Shown here: piece after piece, positions 25,684 through 34,328 of the stretch
How positions within the stretch are numbered: the first letter of the stretch is position 1
Layout of the letters: each line of letters starts with the position of its first letter
Source of the DNA: Plastoroseomonas sp036499545
GTDB taxonomy: Bacteria; Pseudomonadota; Alphaproteobacteria; Acetobacterales; Acetobacteraceae
NCBI GenBank assembly: GCA_036499545.1
Contig: DASYDR010000249.1
Span: 1 to 35,529, forward strand
DNA: 35,529 bases
Direction of reading: 5' to 3'
The notes under the pieces: model-generated
What the model was told of the DNA's origin: nothing
Seen by the model: the letters and a program-made list of their open reading frames with translations, nothing else
Database searches by the model: none
Position numbers and translations under genes: made by a program

Positions 25684-26652
25684 TCAGTCACGCCAGGGAT
25701 GTTCGGCCCAAAGGGCGCGGCAGCGGATTTCCAGCTGCCGCAGTTCCTCCGCGAAGGCCTCGGGGCCGAGGTAGCGGAGCGGCAGGTTCTGCTGGTCCGC
25801 CTGCGCCTGGAATTCCGGATTGTCCATCATGCGCCGGATCGACAGGGCCAGACGGGCCACGATCGGGGCGGGCACCCCGGCCGGCGCCGCCATGCCGCGC
25901 ATCGAGCCTTCGACCACATTGTAGCCAAGCTCCTTCAAGGTGGGCAGGTCGGGTGCCCGTTCCCAGCGCGTCTCGCCCATCTGCGCCAGCGGCCTGAGCG
26001 TGCCCTGGCGGTAGTCATTGATGCAGTCGCCGAGATTGGTGCAGGCCAGCGGCAGGGTGCCGGAGGCGAGATCGGTCTTCATCTGCGACGCGCCGGCATA
26101 GGGCACGTGCACGAGCTTCACCCCGGCGGCGCGTTCCAGCGCCAGCATCGCGAAGTGATCGTCGGAGCCGACGCCGGTGGTGCCGTAGCCGATCGTCTCC
26201 GGCCGGCGCTTCGCATCCTCGAGCAGGTCGGCGAGCGTGTGGTAGGGGCTGTTCGGCATGACCCAGAGCCCGTCCGGATCGTCGACGATATTGCCGAGCA
26301 GGGCGAAGCTGTCGCGCTGGAAGGTGGTGCGGCGCTCGATCGGGACGCTGACGATGGTCGGTGTGTTGATGAAGCCGATGGTGTAGCCATCGGGGCGGGC
26401 GCGGGCGAGTTCGGCGAAGCCGATCTCGCCACCGGCGCCGGGACGGTTCAGCACCGCGACCGGCTGGCCCAGGTCGCGTTCCATGAAGCGGGCGATGATG
26501 CGGGCGGCGATGTCGGTGCCGCCGCCGGCCGAATAGGCGACGATCATCTGCAGCGGCCGGTTCGGCTGCCAGGCCGGCTGGGCCGCTGTCTGCGCCCGGG
26601 CGGCGATCGGGGCCAGTGCGCTCAGGGCGAGGAAGGCGCGACGATGGGTCAT
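25684..26652 (-). CDS. Bug/TctC-family periplasmic receptor 3
   Basis: A protein of 322 residues with a twin-arginine signal (THRRAFLALSAL, cleavage after AARAQ near residue 21). The mature part has QPNRPLQMIVAYSAGGGTDIAAR and the loop HVPYAGASQMKTDLASG, typical of Bug receptors. Two Cys (in LACTNLGDC) are unusual for the family and might form a disulfide in the periplasm. The ATG at 26652 has a near-consensus AGGAGGAA. A perfect 16-bp palindrome lies 28 bp upstream (26680-26695), so this gene appears to be specifically regulated. There are no TctAB genes nearby; ligand unknown. Confidence 0.88.
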   Translation of the reverse strand: MTHRRAFLALSALAPIAARAQTAAQPAWQPNRPLQMIVAYSAGGGTDIAARIIARFMERDLGQPVAVLNRPGAGGEIGFAELARARPDGYTIGFINTPTIVSVPIERRTTFQRDSFALLGNIVDDPDGLWVMPNSPYHTLADLLEDAKRRPETIGYGTTGVGSDDHFAMLALERAAGVKLVHVPYAGASQMKTDLASGTLPLACTNLGDCINDYRQGTLRPLAQMGETRWERAPDLPTLKELGYNVVEGSMRGMAAPAGVPAPIVARLALSIRRMMDNPEFQAQADQQNLPLRYLGPEAFAEELRQLEIRCRALWAEHPWRD

Positions 26653-26673
26653 GGTGGTTTCCTCCTGATTTTG

Positions 26674-26700
26674 CCGGCGATATTATCGATAATATGCCGG
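26674..26700. promoter_or_regulatory. Large palindrome, candidate operator of Bug receptor 3
   Basis: The core ATATTATCGATAATAT (26680-26695) is a perfect 16-bp palindrome. It is flanked by CCGGC (26674-26678) and GCCGG (26696-26700), offset by one base. It sits between the divergent Bug receptor 3 and ybaK genes, close to the receptor's ribosome site, as expected for a repressor operator. Confidence 0.6.
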
Positions 26701-26820
26701 GAGACCAGTCGGCGCGCGAAGCCGGATGGCAGTTTATTGTTGATGATCAGTGGCACTTGCGTGCCGTGATGGCCCGGCGTTCCGCCGCGGGCCGGTTGGC
26801 GATGGAGGACGGCGCCCCGG

Positions 26821-27300
26821 ATGGCGAAGGAAACGCGTGCGACGCAGGCATTGGCGAAGGCGGGCATCGCTTTCACGCTGCATGCCTATGACTACGACCC
26901 GGATGCGGACCGCATCGGGATCCAGGCGGCGGAAGCGCTCGGCGAACCGCCGTGCCGGGTGCTGAAAACCTTGATGGCGCTGGTCGACGGCAAGCCGGTC
27001 TGCGTCATCCTGCCATCCGACCAGGAGGTCGCGATGAAGAAGCTGGCGGCCGCCTTCGGTGGCAAGGGCGCGCAGATGATGCCGCCTGCGGAGGCGGAGC
27101 GGATGACCGGCTACCATGTCGGCGGCATCAGCCCCTTCGGCCAGAAGCGCCAGGTCCCGGTGGCGATCGAGCAGGCGGCGCTGGGCGAGGCGTATGTCTT
27201 CCTCAATGGCGGCCAGCGCGGCTTGCAGATCCGTCTCGATCCGCGCGCCGCGGCGAACGCGTTGAACGCCGTCGCCGCGCCGATCGCCGTCGAGCGTTGA
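26821..27300 (+). CDS. ybaK: Cys-tRNA(Pro)/Cys-tRNA(Cys) deacylase YbaK
   Basis: A protein of 159 residues, standard for YbaK/EbsC. It hydrolyses Cys-tRNA(Pro) formed by prolyl-tRNA synthetase, acting in trans in the cytoplasm. The essential lysine is Lys49 in CRVLKTLMALVDGKPV, and the family's GGISPFGQK motif is at about 101-109. It is a lone plus-strand housekeeping gene between two minus-strand receptor genes; only 3 bp separate its stop from the end of Bug receptor 4. Upstream it shares the palindrome-bearing region with Bug receptor 3. The ATG at 26821 has GGAGG about 10 nt upstream. Confidence 0.93.
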   Translation: MAKETRATQALAKAGIAFTLHAYDYDPDADRIGIQAAEALGEPPCRVLKTLMALVDGKPVCVILPSDQEVAMKKLAAAFGGKGAQMMPPAEAERMTGYHVGGISPFGQKRQVPVAIEQAALGEAYVFLNGGQRGLQIRLDPRAAANALNAVAAPIAVER

Positions 27301-27303
27301 CGT

Positions 27304-28281
27304 TCAGTCCAGCGTGATGCCGAGGTCGTGGATGATGGCCGACCAGCGCGCCAGTTCGCTGCGGGTGAAGGCGGCGAGTTCGACCGGATTCTGGTAGGTC
27401 GCGTAGGTGCCGCTCTCCTCGGCGCGGCGCGTGAACTCGGCGCTGTTCACGATGCGGCCGATCTCCTCGGTCAGCCGCGCGATCACCGGCGGCGGCGTGC
27501 CGGCGGGCGCATAGATGCCGAACCAGGCTTCCAGCTCGAAGCCGGGCATGCCGGCTTCCGCGGTGGTGGGCACATCCGGCAGCATCGGGTGGCGCGTCCG
27601 GCTGGTGATGGCCAGCGCGCGGACGGAATCCGCCTGCACGAAGCTCACGATGGCCGGCGGCGTCGTGATGATCAGGTCGATCGTTCCGGCCAGCAGGTCG
27701 TTCATGGCCGGGCCCGCGCCGCGATAGGGCACATGCGTCATGCTGATCCCGGCCAGGCGGGCGAACTGCTCGGTGCCGATATGCTGGATCGTGCCGGTAC
27801 CGGAGGTCGCGTAGTTCAGCTTGCCGGGATTGGCCTTCGCATAGGCGATCAGCTCCGTCAGGTTCGTCGCCGGCAGGGTCTTGCGCACGACGATCACATG
27901 CGGCGCGGTGATGACCAGCGCCACCGGGTCGAAGCTGCGTACCGGGTCCCATTGCAGGTTGCGGAACAGCGCCGGATTGGCGACATGCGATCCGGAATAG
28001 GCCAGCAGCAGCGTCTGGCCATCCGGCTGGGCGCGGGCGACATAGGTGGCGGCGACGTTGCCGCTGCCGCCGACCCGGTTCTCGATCACGACCGGCTGGC
28101 CGAGTGGGCGCATCAGCGCTTCGCCCAGCAGCCGCGCGGTGAAATCACCGCCGCCGCCGGCCGCGGCCGGTACGACGAGGGTGATCGGGCGGGTCGGGTA
28201 GGGCGCTTGTGCGCCCGCCGGTCCCGCCGCGGCGAGCGTCGTGGCACCGAGCATGAGGCCGCGCCTGGTGACCGTGTTCAT
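27304..28281 (-). CDS. Bug/TctC-family periplasmic receptor 4
   Basis: A protein of 325 residues with a twin-arginine signal (VTRRGLMLGATTLAAAG, cleavage after AGAQ near residue 25). The mature part starts YPTRPITLVVPAAAGGGGDFTAR and has HVPYRGAGPAMNDLLAG, both standard Bug features. The ATG at 28281 follows GGGGAGGA and lies 40 nt after the pcaC stop, so it is the third gene of a pcaB-pcaC-receptor operon. This suggests that it captures an aromatic acid or a ring-cleavage product such as a muconate. No TctAB partners are in the window. Confidence 0.9.
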   Translation of the reverse strand: MNTVTRRGLMLGATTLAAAGPAGAQAPYPTRPITLVVPAAAGGGGDFTARLLGEALMRPLGQPVVIENRVGGSGNVAATYVARAQPDGQTLLLAYSGSHVANPALFRNLQWDPVRSFDPVALVITAPHVIVVRKTLPATNLTELIAYAKANPGKLNYATSGTGTIQHIGTEQFARLAGISMTHVPYRGAGPAMNDLLAGTIDLIITTPPAIVSFVQADSVRALAITSRTRHPMLPDVPTTAEAGMPGFELEAWFGIYAPAGTPPPVIARLTEEIGRIVNSAEFTRRAEESGTYATYQNPVELAAFTRSELARWSAIIHDLGITLD

Positions 28282-28321
28282 GATATCCTCCCCTCGAGCC
28301 GGCCGCCGTCTCCGCCGGGTG

Positions 28322-28726
28322 TCAGTCTTCCAGGCCGTTGATGCGGATGCCCTGGCCCTTCAGCTCCGCGATGATCTCTTCCAGGTGGTGGAAGGCGGTG
28401 TTGGAGACCGGGAAGCCGCAATAGATCGACTGCTGCAGCAGCATCTCCTTCACGTCCTCGATCGAGAACTGGTCGGCCAATGCCGCGCGCAGATGCATGC
28501 GGAACTCCTCCCAGCGGCCGAGCGCGACCATGGTGCCCATCACCAGGATGCGGCGCATGCGATAGTCGAAATGCGGGCGCGTCCAGATCTCGCCCCAGCC
28601 GAAGCGGGTGATGAAATCCTGGAATTCGCGATTGGTGTCGTTGGTGCGGGCGGCCGCGCGGTCCACATGCGCGTCGCCGAGCACGGCGCGGCGCACCTTC
28701 ATGCCCGCTTCGTAGTTGTCGGTCAT
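28322..28726 (-). CDS. pcaC: 4-carboxymuconolactone decarboxylase
   Basis: A protein of 134 residues, the usual size. The carboxymuconolactone decarboxylase domain shows TRPHFDYRMRRILVMGTMVALGRWEEF and MLLQQSIYCGFPVSNTAFHHLEE, the latter corresponding to the conserved CxxP-containing helix. PcaC decarboxylates 4-carboxymuconolactone to 3-oxoadipate enol-lactone in the protocatechuate branch of the beta-ketoadipate pathway. The ATG at 28726 follows AAGGAGAA. It lies 26 nt after the pcaB-like gene, which makes the assignment stronger. CMD proteins also include peroxidase-like members, but the length and the CGFP motif fit PcaC. Confidence 0.85.
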   Translation of the reverse strand: MTDNYEAGMKVRRAVLGDAHVDRAAARTNDTNREFQDFITRFGWGEIWTRPHFDYRMRRILVMGTMVALGRWEEFRMHLRAALADQFSIEDVKEMLLQQSIYCGFPVSNTAFHHLEEIIAELKGQGIRINGLED

Positions 28727-28752
28727 CGAATTCTCCTTCGGATCGAGCGTGT

Positions 28753-30108
28753 TCAGGCCGGCCGGCGCGAGGCCAGCAGCCGGTCGACCATGGCCGGCGC
28801 CAGGCCGAGATAATTCGCCGGGTCGCAATGGCGCTCCACGCCCGCGATCCCACCGAGCGCGGCCACCACATCCGGCATCTCGGCCAGCACCGCCGCCAGC
28901 TTGCGGCCCGAGGTGATGGCGGCGCGGCAGGCGTCGTAGACCACGTCATGCGCGTGCTGGCGGCCGAGCACCGGGGCGGCGGCCATCATCACCGCTTCCG
29001 CCACGATCAGCCCCCCGGTGAGGTCGAGGTTGCTGCGCATGCGGTCAGGATCGACGACGAGGCCGCCCAGCATGGTGATCGCCTGGTGCAGGCTGCCGCC
29101 GGCCAGGATGAAGCTTTCCGGCACCGCCACCCATTCCAGGTGCCAGGGCCCGGTCGCACGCTCGAAATCATGCACCATGCCGTCGAGGATCAACCCGACC
29201 TGCTGGCGCACCGTGGCGGCGGCGGCCAGGATGAGTTCGCAGGAGATCGGGTTGCGCTTCTGCGGCATGGTGGAGGAGGCGCCGCGCCCCTTCACGAAAG
29301 GCTCCTGCACCTCGCCCCCGAATTCGGTCGACATCATCAGCATGATGTCGGTGGCGAGCTTGGCGAGCGACCCGGTGACCAGGCCGAGGAAGCCGACGGC
29401 TTCCGCGATGCCGTCGCGCGCCACATGCCAGGTCATCGGCGGCACGCCGAGGCCGAGTTCCCGGCAATAGCCTTCCTGCACCTCCAGCCCGCCCGCACCG
29501 ATCGAGGCCAGCGTCCCCGCCGCGCCGGCGAATTGCCCGACCAGCACGCGCGGCCGGAGCTGCTCCAGCCGCTCGGCATGGCGATCGAACATCGCGAGCC
29601 AGATCGCCACCTTGTAGCCGAAGGTGATCGGCAGCGCCTGCTGCAGATGGGTGCGCCCGGCCATCGGCGTATCGCGGTGGCGCAGCGCCAGCTCGGCCAG
29701 GATGTCGCGTAGCGTGTCGATGTCGCGGCCGATGATGTCGAGCGCGGCGCGCAGCTGCAGCGCGACCGCCGTGTCCATGATGTCCTGCGTCGTGGCACCC
29801 CAATGCACGAAGCGCCCGGCCTCGCCGGCCGCTTCCGCGAGCTGGTGGACCATCGGCAGGATCGGATAGCCGACATTCTCGGTTTCGCGCCGCAGGCGCG
29901 GCCAGTCGATGACCAGGCCCGCCGCCGCGGCGGCGATGCCCTCGGCCGCCGCGGCCGGCACCACGCCGAGCCGGGCCTGCGCCCGGGCCAGCGCCACTTC
30001 CGCCGCGACGTAATGGCCGACCATGGTTTCGTCGGAGAAGACGGCGCGCATCTCGGCGGTGCCGAACATGTCGCGGAACAGCAGGCTTTCGATGGGTGTG
30101 CTGGGCAT
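28753..30108 (-). CDS. pcaB: 3-carboxy-cis,cis-muconate cycloisomerase
   Basis: A protein of 451 residues of the fumarase/adenylosuccinate lyase superfamily. The active-site blocks are HWGATTQDIMDTA at about 102-114, a TH-containing MAGRTHLQQALP near 148-159, and the signature GRGASSTMPQKRNP near 275-288. The length and HWGATTQD form fit PcaB, which cyclises 3-carboxymuconate to 4-carboxymuconolactone, the substrate of PcaC encoded next. It is divergent from the GntR/UTRA regulator gene across 126 bp. No pcaG/pcaH ring-cleavage genes are visible here. Another lyase of the superfamily remains possible. Confidence 0.85.
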   Translation of the reverse strand: MPSTPIESLLFRDMFGTAEMRAVFSDETMVGHYVAAEVALARAQARLGVVPAAAAEGIAAAAAGLVIDWPRLRRETENVGYPILPMVHQLAEAAGEAGRFVHWGATTQDIMDTAVALQLRAALDIIGRDIDTLRDILAELALRHRDTPMAGRTHLQQALPITFGYKVAIWLAMFDRHAERLEQLRPRVLVGQFAGAAGTLASIGAGGLEVQEGYCRELGLGVPPMTWHVARDGIAEAVGFLGLVTGSLAKLATDIMLMMSTEFGGEVQEPFVKGRGASSTMPQKRNPISCELILAAAATVRQQVGLILDGMVHDFERATGPWHLEWVAVPESFILAGGSLHQAITMLGGLVVDPDRMRSNLDLTGGLIVAEAVMMAAAPVLGRQHAHDVVYDACRAAITSGRKLAAVLAEMPDVVAALGGIAGVERHCDPANYLGLAPAMVDRLLASRRPA

Positions 30109-30153
30109 GGTCCGTTCCCTGGTCCCGGGGCTGGGCGGGCCGTTGCATTGGTC

Positions 30154-30164
30154 CGCCTCAGGCG
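30154..30164. promoter_or_regulatory. 11-bp inverted repeat in the pcaB/GntR divergent region
   Basis: CGCCT-C-AGGCG lies between the divergent pcaB and GntR/UTRA genes. It could be an operator for the adjacent regulator, but the GC-rich sequence makes chance symmetry more likely than for the AT-rich palindromes elsewhere. Confidence 0.25.
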
Positions 30165-30198
30165 AAAGGTACGGACATATCAGGGCGGCTGGAAATGC

Positions 30199-30226
30199 TT
30201 GTCAACCGGGCGCCGGATCTTACCTT
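30199..30226 (+). promoter_or_regulatory. Possible promoter of the GntR/UTRA gene
   Basis: TTGTCA (30199-30204) and TACCTT (30221-30226) are separated by 16 bp and end 8 bp before the ATG. If used, transcription would begin at or very near the start codon, giving a leaderless message; no clear ribosome site is seen before 30235. Confidence 0.3.
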
Positions 30227-30234
30227 CTGTAGCG

Positions 30235-31011
30235 ATGTCATTCAGCACCCCCACCCGCCCGCGCTATGCCGCCCTGGCCCAGGACATGGCCGAGCAGATC
30301 GCCCGCGGCCATTATCCCGTGGGCTCGCAACTGCCGACCGAACTCGAGCTCTCGGCCGAGCGTGGCGTCAGCCGCGCCACCGTGCGGGCAGCGCTGGAGC
30401 GGCTGGAGGAGCTGGGGCTGGTGTCGCGCCGCCGCCGCGCCGGCACCCGCGTCACCGCGACGCAGGCCGCGCCGGCGGCCGGCGGCTATGTCCAGTCGCT
30501 CTCCGCGGTGGACGACCTGTTGCAATATGCGGCCGAGACCGAACGCCGCATCCTGCGGGTGGCGCCGGTCGTCGCCGATGACGCGCTGGCGGCGCGGCTC
30601 GGGCTGCGTCCGGGCAGTCGCTGGCACCGCGTCTCCAGCCTTCGCGTTCCGGTGACGGCGGGGGGAGAGCCGCTCTGCTGGACCGACACCTATGCCGATG
30701 CGGCGGCGGCGCCGGCCGATCTGCCGCGGCGGCTGCGGCTGGGCGAGGCGGGGCAGCGGCTGATCGCGACCGTGCTCGCCGAATGGTCCGGCCGCCCGAT
30801 CGCGGAGGTCTCCCAGCGGATCCACGCCGCGGGCATCCCGGCCGGCGCCGTGGCGGAGGCGCTGCGCGCGGAGGCCGACATGCACGCGCTGCGGATCACC
30901 CGCCGCTACCTGGACGCAGCCGGCGCGCCACTCGCGGTGTCCGAAAGCTGGCATCCGGCGGATCGCTTCACCTATGCGATGCGGCTGAAGCGTTCCCCAT
31001 CCGCCAGGTGA
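30235..31011 (+). CDS. GntR-family regulator, HutC/UTRA subfamily
   Basis: A protein of 258 residues. The winged helix is at about 9-75 (GSQLPTELELSAERGVSRATVRAALERLEELG). The ligand-binding UTRA domain follows, with LGLRPGSRWHRVSSLRV near 118-134 and a C-terminal TRRYLDAAGAPLAVSESWHPADRF, all typical of the subfamily. These proteins usually repress nearby transport or catabolic genes and release DNA on binding a small effector. It is divergent from pcaB-pcaC-Bug receptor 4, its most likely target. The ATG at 30235 is the only start close to the first helix. The convergent oxygenase gene begins its 3' end 12 nt downstream. Confidence 0.88.
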   Translation: MSFSTPTRPRYAALAQDMAEQIARGHYPVGSQLPTELELSAERGVSRATVRAALERLEELGLVSRRRRAGTRVTATQAAPAAGGYVQSLSAVDDLLQYAAETERRILRVAPVVADDALAARLGLRPGSRWHRVSSLRVPVTAGGEPLCWTDTYADAAAAPADLPRRLRLGEAGQRLIATVLAEWSGRPIAEVSQRIHAAGIPAGAVAEALRAEADMHALRITRRYLDAAGAPLAVSESWHPADRFTYAMRLKRSPSAR

Positions 31012-31023
31012 TCGCTGCGCGGC

Positions 31024-32064
31024 TCAGCCGCCCTTGGCCGCCAGCAGATCGGCGTGGTGGCGCTCCGCGACGTCCGGATGGGAGCGCAGCCGGCCCTTCA
31101 GGTAATTCGCCCCAACGTTGCGGAACAGCGGATTGTCCGGATCCGCGGTCGGACCGGTCGCCTCCGCGGCCAGATGCGGCGGTAGCGCCAGCACCGGCAC
31201 ATTCGCATCCAGCCGGGCGCCCAGGAAAAAGGCGATCGACAGCCGGTCGCGGCCCTTCGGGCTGATCACCCGATGCACCGTCGCGCGCAGATAGCCGTTC
31301 GATGCCAGTTCCAGCAGCTCCCCGATATTCACCACGAAGGTGCCCGGCACCGGCACCGCGTCGATCCAGCCATTCCTGCCCTGCACCTGCAGCCCGCCCA
31401 CCGCGTCCTGCAGCAGCAGCGTCAGCAGGCCGCTGTCCTTGTGCGCGCCGACGCCCTGGTCGCTCTCCGCCACATCGCGGCCGGGGTAGCGGATGATCTT
31501 CATCGTCTGGTTGGGCGTGCCGTCGTAGATCGCGGCGAGCGCGTCCGCCGGCTGCTCCAGCGCCTCGGCGAAGGCGCTCACCACGCGTATCGCGACCCGG
31601 GTCAGCGCCGCCTGCCAGGCCAGCAGCGCCGGCCGCAGCCCGGGTTGCGCCGCCGGCCATTGGTTCGGCCCTTGCAGCCGGGTCCAGGCGGGTGCAGCCG
31701 CGGTCTGCGGCCAGGGCTCCCGCTCGGCATGGATGTCGAACTGCTCGCGCCAATCCGGCTGGCCGCGCGTCAGCTCCTGCCCCGCGCGGTTGTAGCCGCG
31801 GAAATGGGGCGAATGCACCATCTGCACCGCCAGCTTGTCGGCCTCCGGCAAGGCGAAGAAGCGGTTTGCCTCGGTCACCACCGCGGCTTCCAGCGCCGGG
31901 TCGACGCCGTGCCCGGCCAGGTAGAAGAAGCCGACATCGCGCGCGGCGGCGCGAAGATCGGCCAGGAAGGCGGCGCGCGCGGCGGCGTCGCCATCCAGGT
32001 GGCGCAGGTCGAGAAGCGGCAGGGCGAAACGCGGGTCGGCGGACATGGTGGCTCCGGTGCTCAT
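31024..32064 (-). CDS. 2-oxoglutarate/Fe(II) oxygenase, isopenicillin-N-synthase-like
   Basis: A protein of 346 residues. The iron ligands are His208 and Asp210 in GAHKDSGLL and His264 in TVHRVISP; the oxoglutarate-binding Arg274-x-Ser276 follows (RLSIAFF). The N-terminal DIOX_N region has DVGFFYLAGHGV at about 43-54. The ATG lies in an ATGA overlap with the upstream metY-like stop (32061-32064); an internal ATG at 32046 is an alternative. Position at the end of a sulfonate-use operon suggests oxidation of a sulfur-containing or other organic compound, but related proteins act on many substrates, including ethylene-forming-type and gibberellin-like reactions. Confidence 0.85.
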   Translation of the reverse strand: MSTGATMSADPRFALPLLDLRHLDGDAAARAAFLADLRAAARDVGFFYLAGHGVDPALEAAVVTEANRFFALPEADKLAVQMVHSPHFRGYNRAGQELTRGQPDWREQFDIHAEREPWPQTAAAPAWTRLQGPNQWPAAQPGLRPALLAWQAALTRVAIRVVSAFAEALEQPADALAAIYDGTPNQTMKIIRYPGRDVAESDQGVGAHKDSGLLTLLLQDAVGGLQVQGRNGWIDAVPVPGTFVVNIGELLELASNGYLRATVHRVISPKGRDRLSIAFFLGARLDANVPVLALPPHLAAEATGPTADPDNPLFRNVGANYLKGRLRSHPDVAERHHADLLAAKGG

Positions 32065-33364
32065 TCGGCGGCGATCGGCAGGGCTGCCGCCGCCAGGGCC
32101 TGGTCGAGGTCTTCGATGATATCGTCGATATGCTCAAGCCCGATCGACAGCCGGACATAGCCCGGCGTCACGCCGGTCGCCAATTGGTCGCCGGGGGAGA
32201 GCTGGCTGTGCGTGGTGCTGGCCGGATGGATCGCCAGGCTGCGCGCGTCGCCGATATTGGCCACGTGGTAGAACAGCTCCAGTGCATCAATGAAACGGGC
32301 GCCGGCCGCGGCGCCGCCGCGCAGCTCGAAGCCGACGAGCCCGCCCTGGCCGCCGCGCAGGTAGCGCTCGCTTCGCGCCCGCGCTTCCCCGATCTGCTGC
32401 GATGGGTGGATCACCCGCAGCACGTCGTTCCGCTCCGCCAGCCAGGCGGCGACGGTGGCGGCGTTGCGGGAATGCTCGCGGATGCGCAGCGGCAGGGTCT
32501 CGATCCCCTGCAGGATCTGGAAGGCGTTGAAAGGCGACAGCGGTGCGCCGAGGTCGCGCTGCACGGAGCTGCGCACCGCCGCGATATAGGGCGCGACGCC
32601 GAGCTTCGGCGCCGCCTCCGTCCAGATCGCACCGTGATAGCTCGGGTCCGGCGCGGTCAGCGCCGGCTGCCGGCCGGGATTCGCGGTCCAGTCGAAGCGG
32701 CCGCCATCGATGATGGCACCGCCGATCGAGGTGCCGTGGCCGCCGAGATACTTGGTCGCCGAATAGACGATGATCGCGGCGCCATGCTCGAAGGGCCGCG
32801 CGAGCAGCGGCGCCGCGGTGTTGTCCAGGATCAGGGGAATGCCGAGCGGGCGCCCGATCGCCGCCACTTCCGCGATCGGAAAGTGATCAGCTTCGGGTTC
32901 GGCAATGTTTCCCCGTAATAGGCGCGGGTGCGTGCATCGGTCGCGCGCGCGAAATTCTCCGGATCGGCCGGGTCGACGAAGCGAACGGTGACGCCCTGCC
33001 GTTGCAGGGTATTGGCGAAGAGGTTCCAGGTGCCGCCATAGAGATCGGTGGAGGAGACGATGTTGTCGCCGGCCTGCGCCAGCGCCAGCACCGAGAAAGC
33101 GGAGGCCGCCTGGCCGGAACCGAGCGCCAGCGCGCCGGCGCCGCCCTCCAGCGCCGTCAGCCGCCGTTCCAGCACATCCACGGTCGGGTTGCCGGTGCGG
33201 GAATAAATGAAGCCGAGCTGCTCCAGCCCGAACAGGCTGCGCGCATGCGCGCTGTCGGCGAACTGGTAGGAGGTGGTCTGGTAGATCGGCACCGCGACGG
33301 CGCCATTGCTGGCATCTGCACGCCAGCCGGCATGCAGCGCCAGGGTTTCGGGACGATGCGCCAT
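32061..33364 (-). pseudogene. metY: O-acetylhomoserine sulfhydrylase-like gene with a frameshift
   Basis: The N-terminal part (33364 down to about 32879, 162 codons) starts MAHRPETLALHAGW and has SRTGNPTVDVLE and GETLPNPK, typical of Cys/Met-metabolism PLP enzymes of the MetY group. The frame then runs into nonsense. The rest continues in another frame to 32061: FPIAEVAAIG, the PLP lysine in YSATKYLGGHGTSIGG, and the end VRLSIGLEHIDDIIEDL. One base appears missing in the run at about 32877-32884. Restoring it would give about 434 residues, normal length. MetY makes homocysteine from O-acetylhomoserine and sulfide, fitting the sulfonate operon. It could be a true mutation or a sequencing error. 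Confidence 0.85.
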
Positions 33365-33368
33365 GGGC

Positions 33369-34328
33369 TCAGCCCTCCGCCGGCAAGGTGAAGCTGGTAT
33401 CGAAGGCATCGGCGACGCGGATGGCGCGGGTGAAGACGCCGAACGCCGCTGCCTGGTCGCCTGCCTGCTGCAGCTCTGCGACCAGCGCGGCGTCGATCGG
33501 GATGGCGCGGGTCCGCTGCACCTCATAAGCGCGGCGCAGCATCGGCTCCGGAATGCGGGTGAGCACCGATGTCGCGCGCGCAAAGGCGGGGATGTTGTCC
33601 CGCGACCAGGCCCAGCCGCGCTGGTGCCGCTGCAGGAAATCCTGCAACAGCGGGCGTTTATCGCGCACCGCCTGCTCATGCACAGAGATGAAGTTCACGC
33701 TCGGCGTCAGCCCCGTGCCATCGACCAGCACGCGGGCGCCGAAGCCCAGGATCTCGATCGAGTTGTACGGCTCCCAGATCGCCCAGGCATCGACGGCGCC
33801 GGAGCGGAAGGCGAGGGAGGCATCGGCCGGGCCGAGTGGCACGATGGTGACCTCGGTGGGCGGAATGCCCTCCCGCTGCAGGGCGGCCCGGACCAGGTAC
33901 TGGCCCCAGCCGCCGCGATTGCCGGCCACCCGCTTGCCGCGCAGATCGGCCAGGCTGCGGATCGGCCCGTCATCCCGCACCAGGATCGCCTGCGCGCCCG
34001 GCTGGTGGCGCGTGGCACCGATTGCCCTGATCGGCGCGCCATTGGCAAAGACGCTGAGGAAGGCGAGGTCGCCCTGGGTGCCGAGATCGATGGCGCCGGC
34101 GTTCAACGCTTCCAGCAGCGGCGCGGCTGCCGGAAACTCACTCCATTCGATGCGGTAGGGCAGGTCGCGGCCCTGGCCGGAGACCTCGATGAGGGAGCGC
34201 AGCCCGCCCTTCTGGTTGCCGATGCGCAGCACCGGCGCCTGGGCGCGCGCGATGGCGGGGCTGGCAAGCGGGGATGTGGCGCCGAGCAAGGCCCGGCGGG
34301 ACAAGGTGGTGATCATCGCGGGTCTCAC
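33369..34328 (-). CDS. ssuA: Aliphatic sulfonate-type ABC substrate-binding protein (SsuA-like)
   Basis: A protein of 319 residues if started at the GTG that overlaps the upstream stop (34325-34328); the ATG at 34316 is an alternative. The signal has a twin arginine (LSRRALLGAT, cleavage after ARAQ). The mature region starts VLRIGNQKGGL, and GDLAFLSVFANGAPIRAIGA, DLRGKRVAGNRGGWGQYLVRAAL and DAWAIWEPY are typical of the SsuA/TauA/NMT1-like fold. It presents sulfonates or similar anions to an ABC importer; ssuB and ssuC are not in the window. It lies between the ssuD-like and metY-like genes, and the 4-nt gap to metY implies one transcript. Confidence 0.82.
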   Translation of the reverse strand: MRPAMITTLSRRALLGATSPLASPAIARAQAPVLRIGNQKGGLRSLIEVSGQGRDLPYRIEWSEFPAAAPLLEALNAGAIDLGTQGDLAFLSVFANGAPIRAIGATRHQPGAQAILVRDDGPIRSLADLRGKRVAGNRGGWGQYLVRAALQREGIPPTEVTIVPLGPADASLAFRSGAVDAWAIWEPYNSIEILGFGARVLVDGTGLTPSVNFISVHEQAVRDKRPLLQDFLQRHQRGWAWSRDNIPAFARATSVLTRIPEPMLRRAYEVQRTRAIPIDAALVAELQQAGDQAAAFGVFTRAIRVADAFDTSFTLPAEG

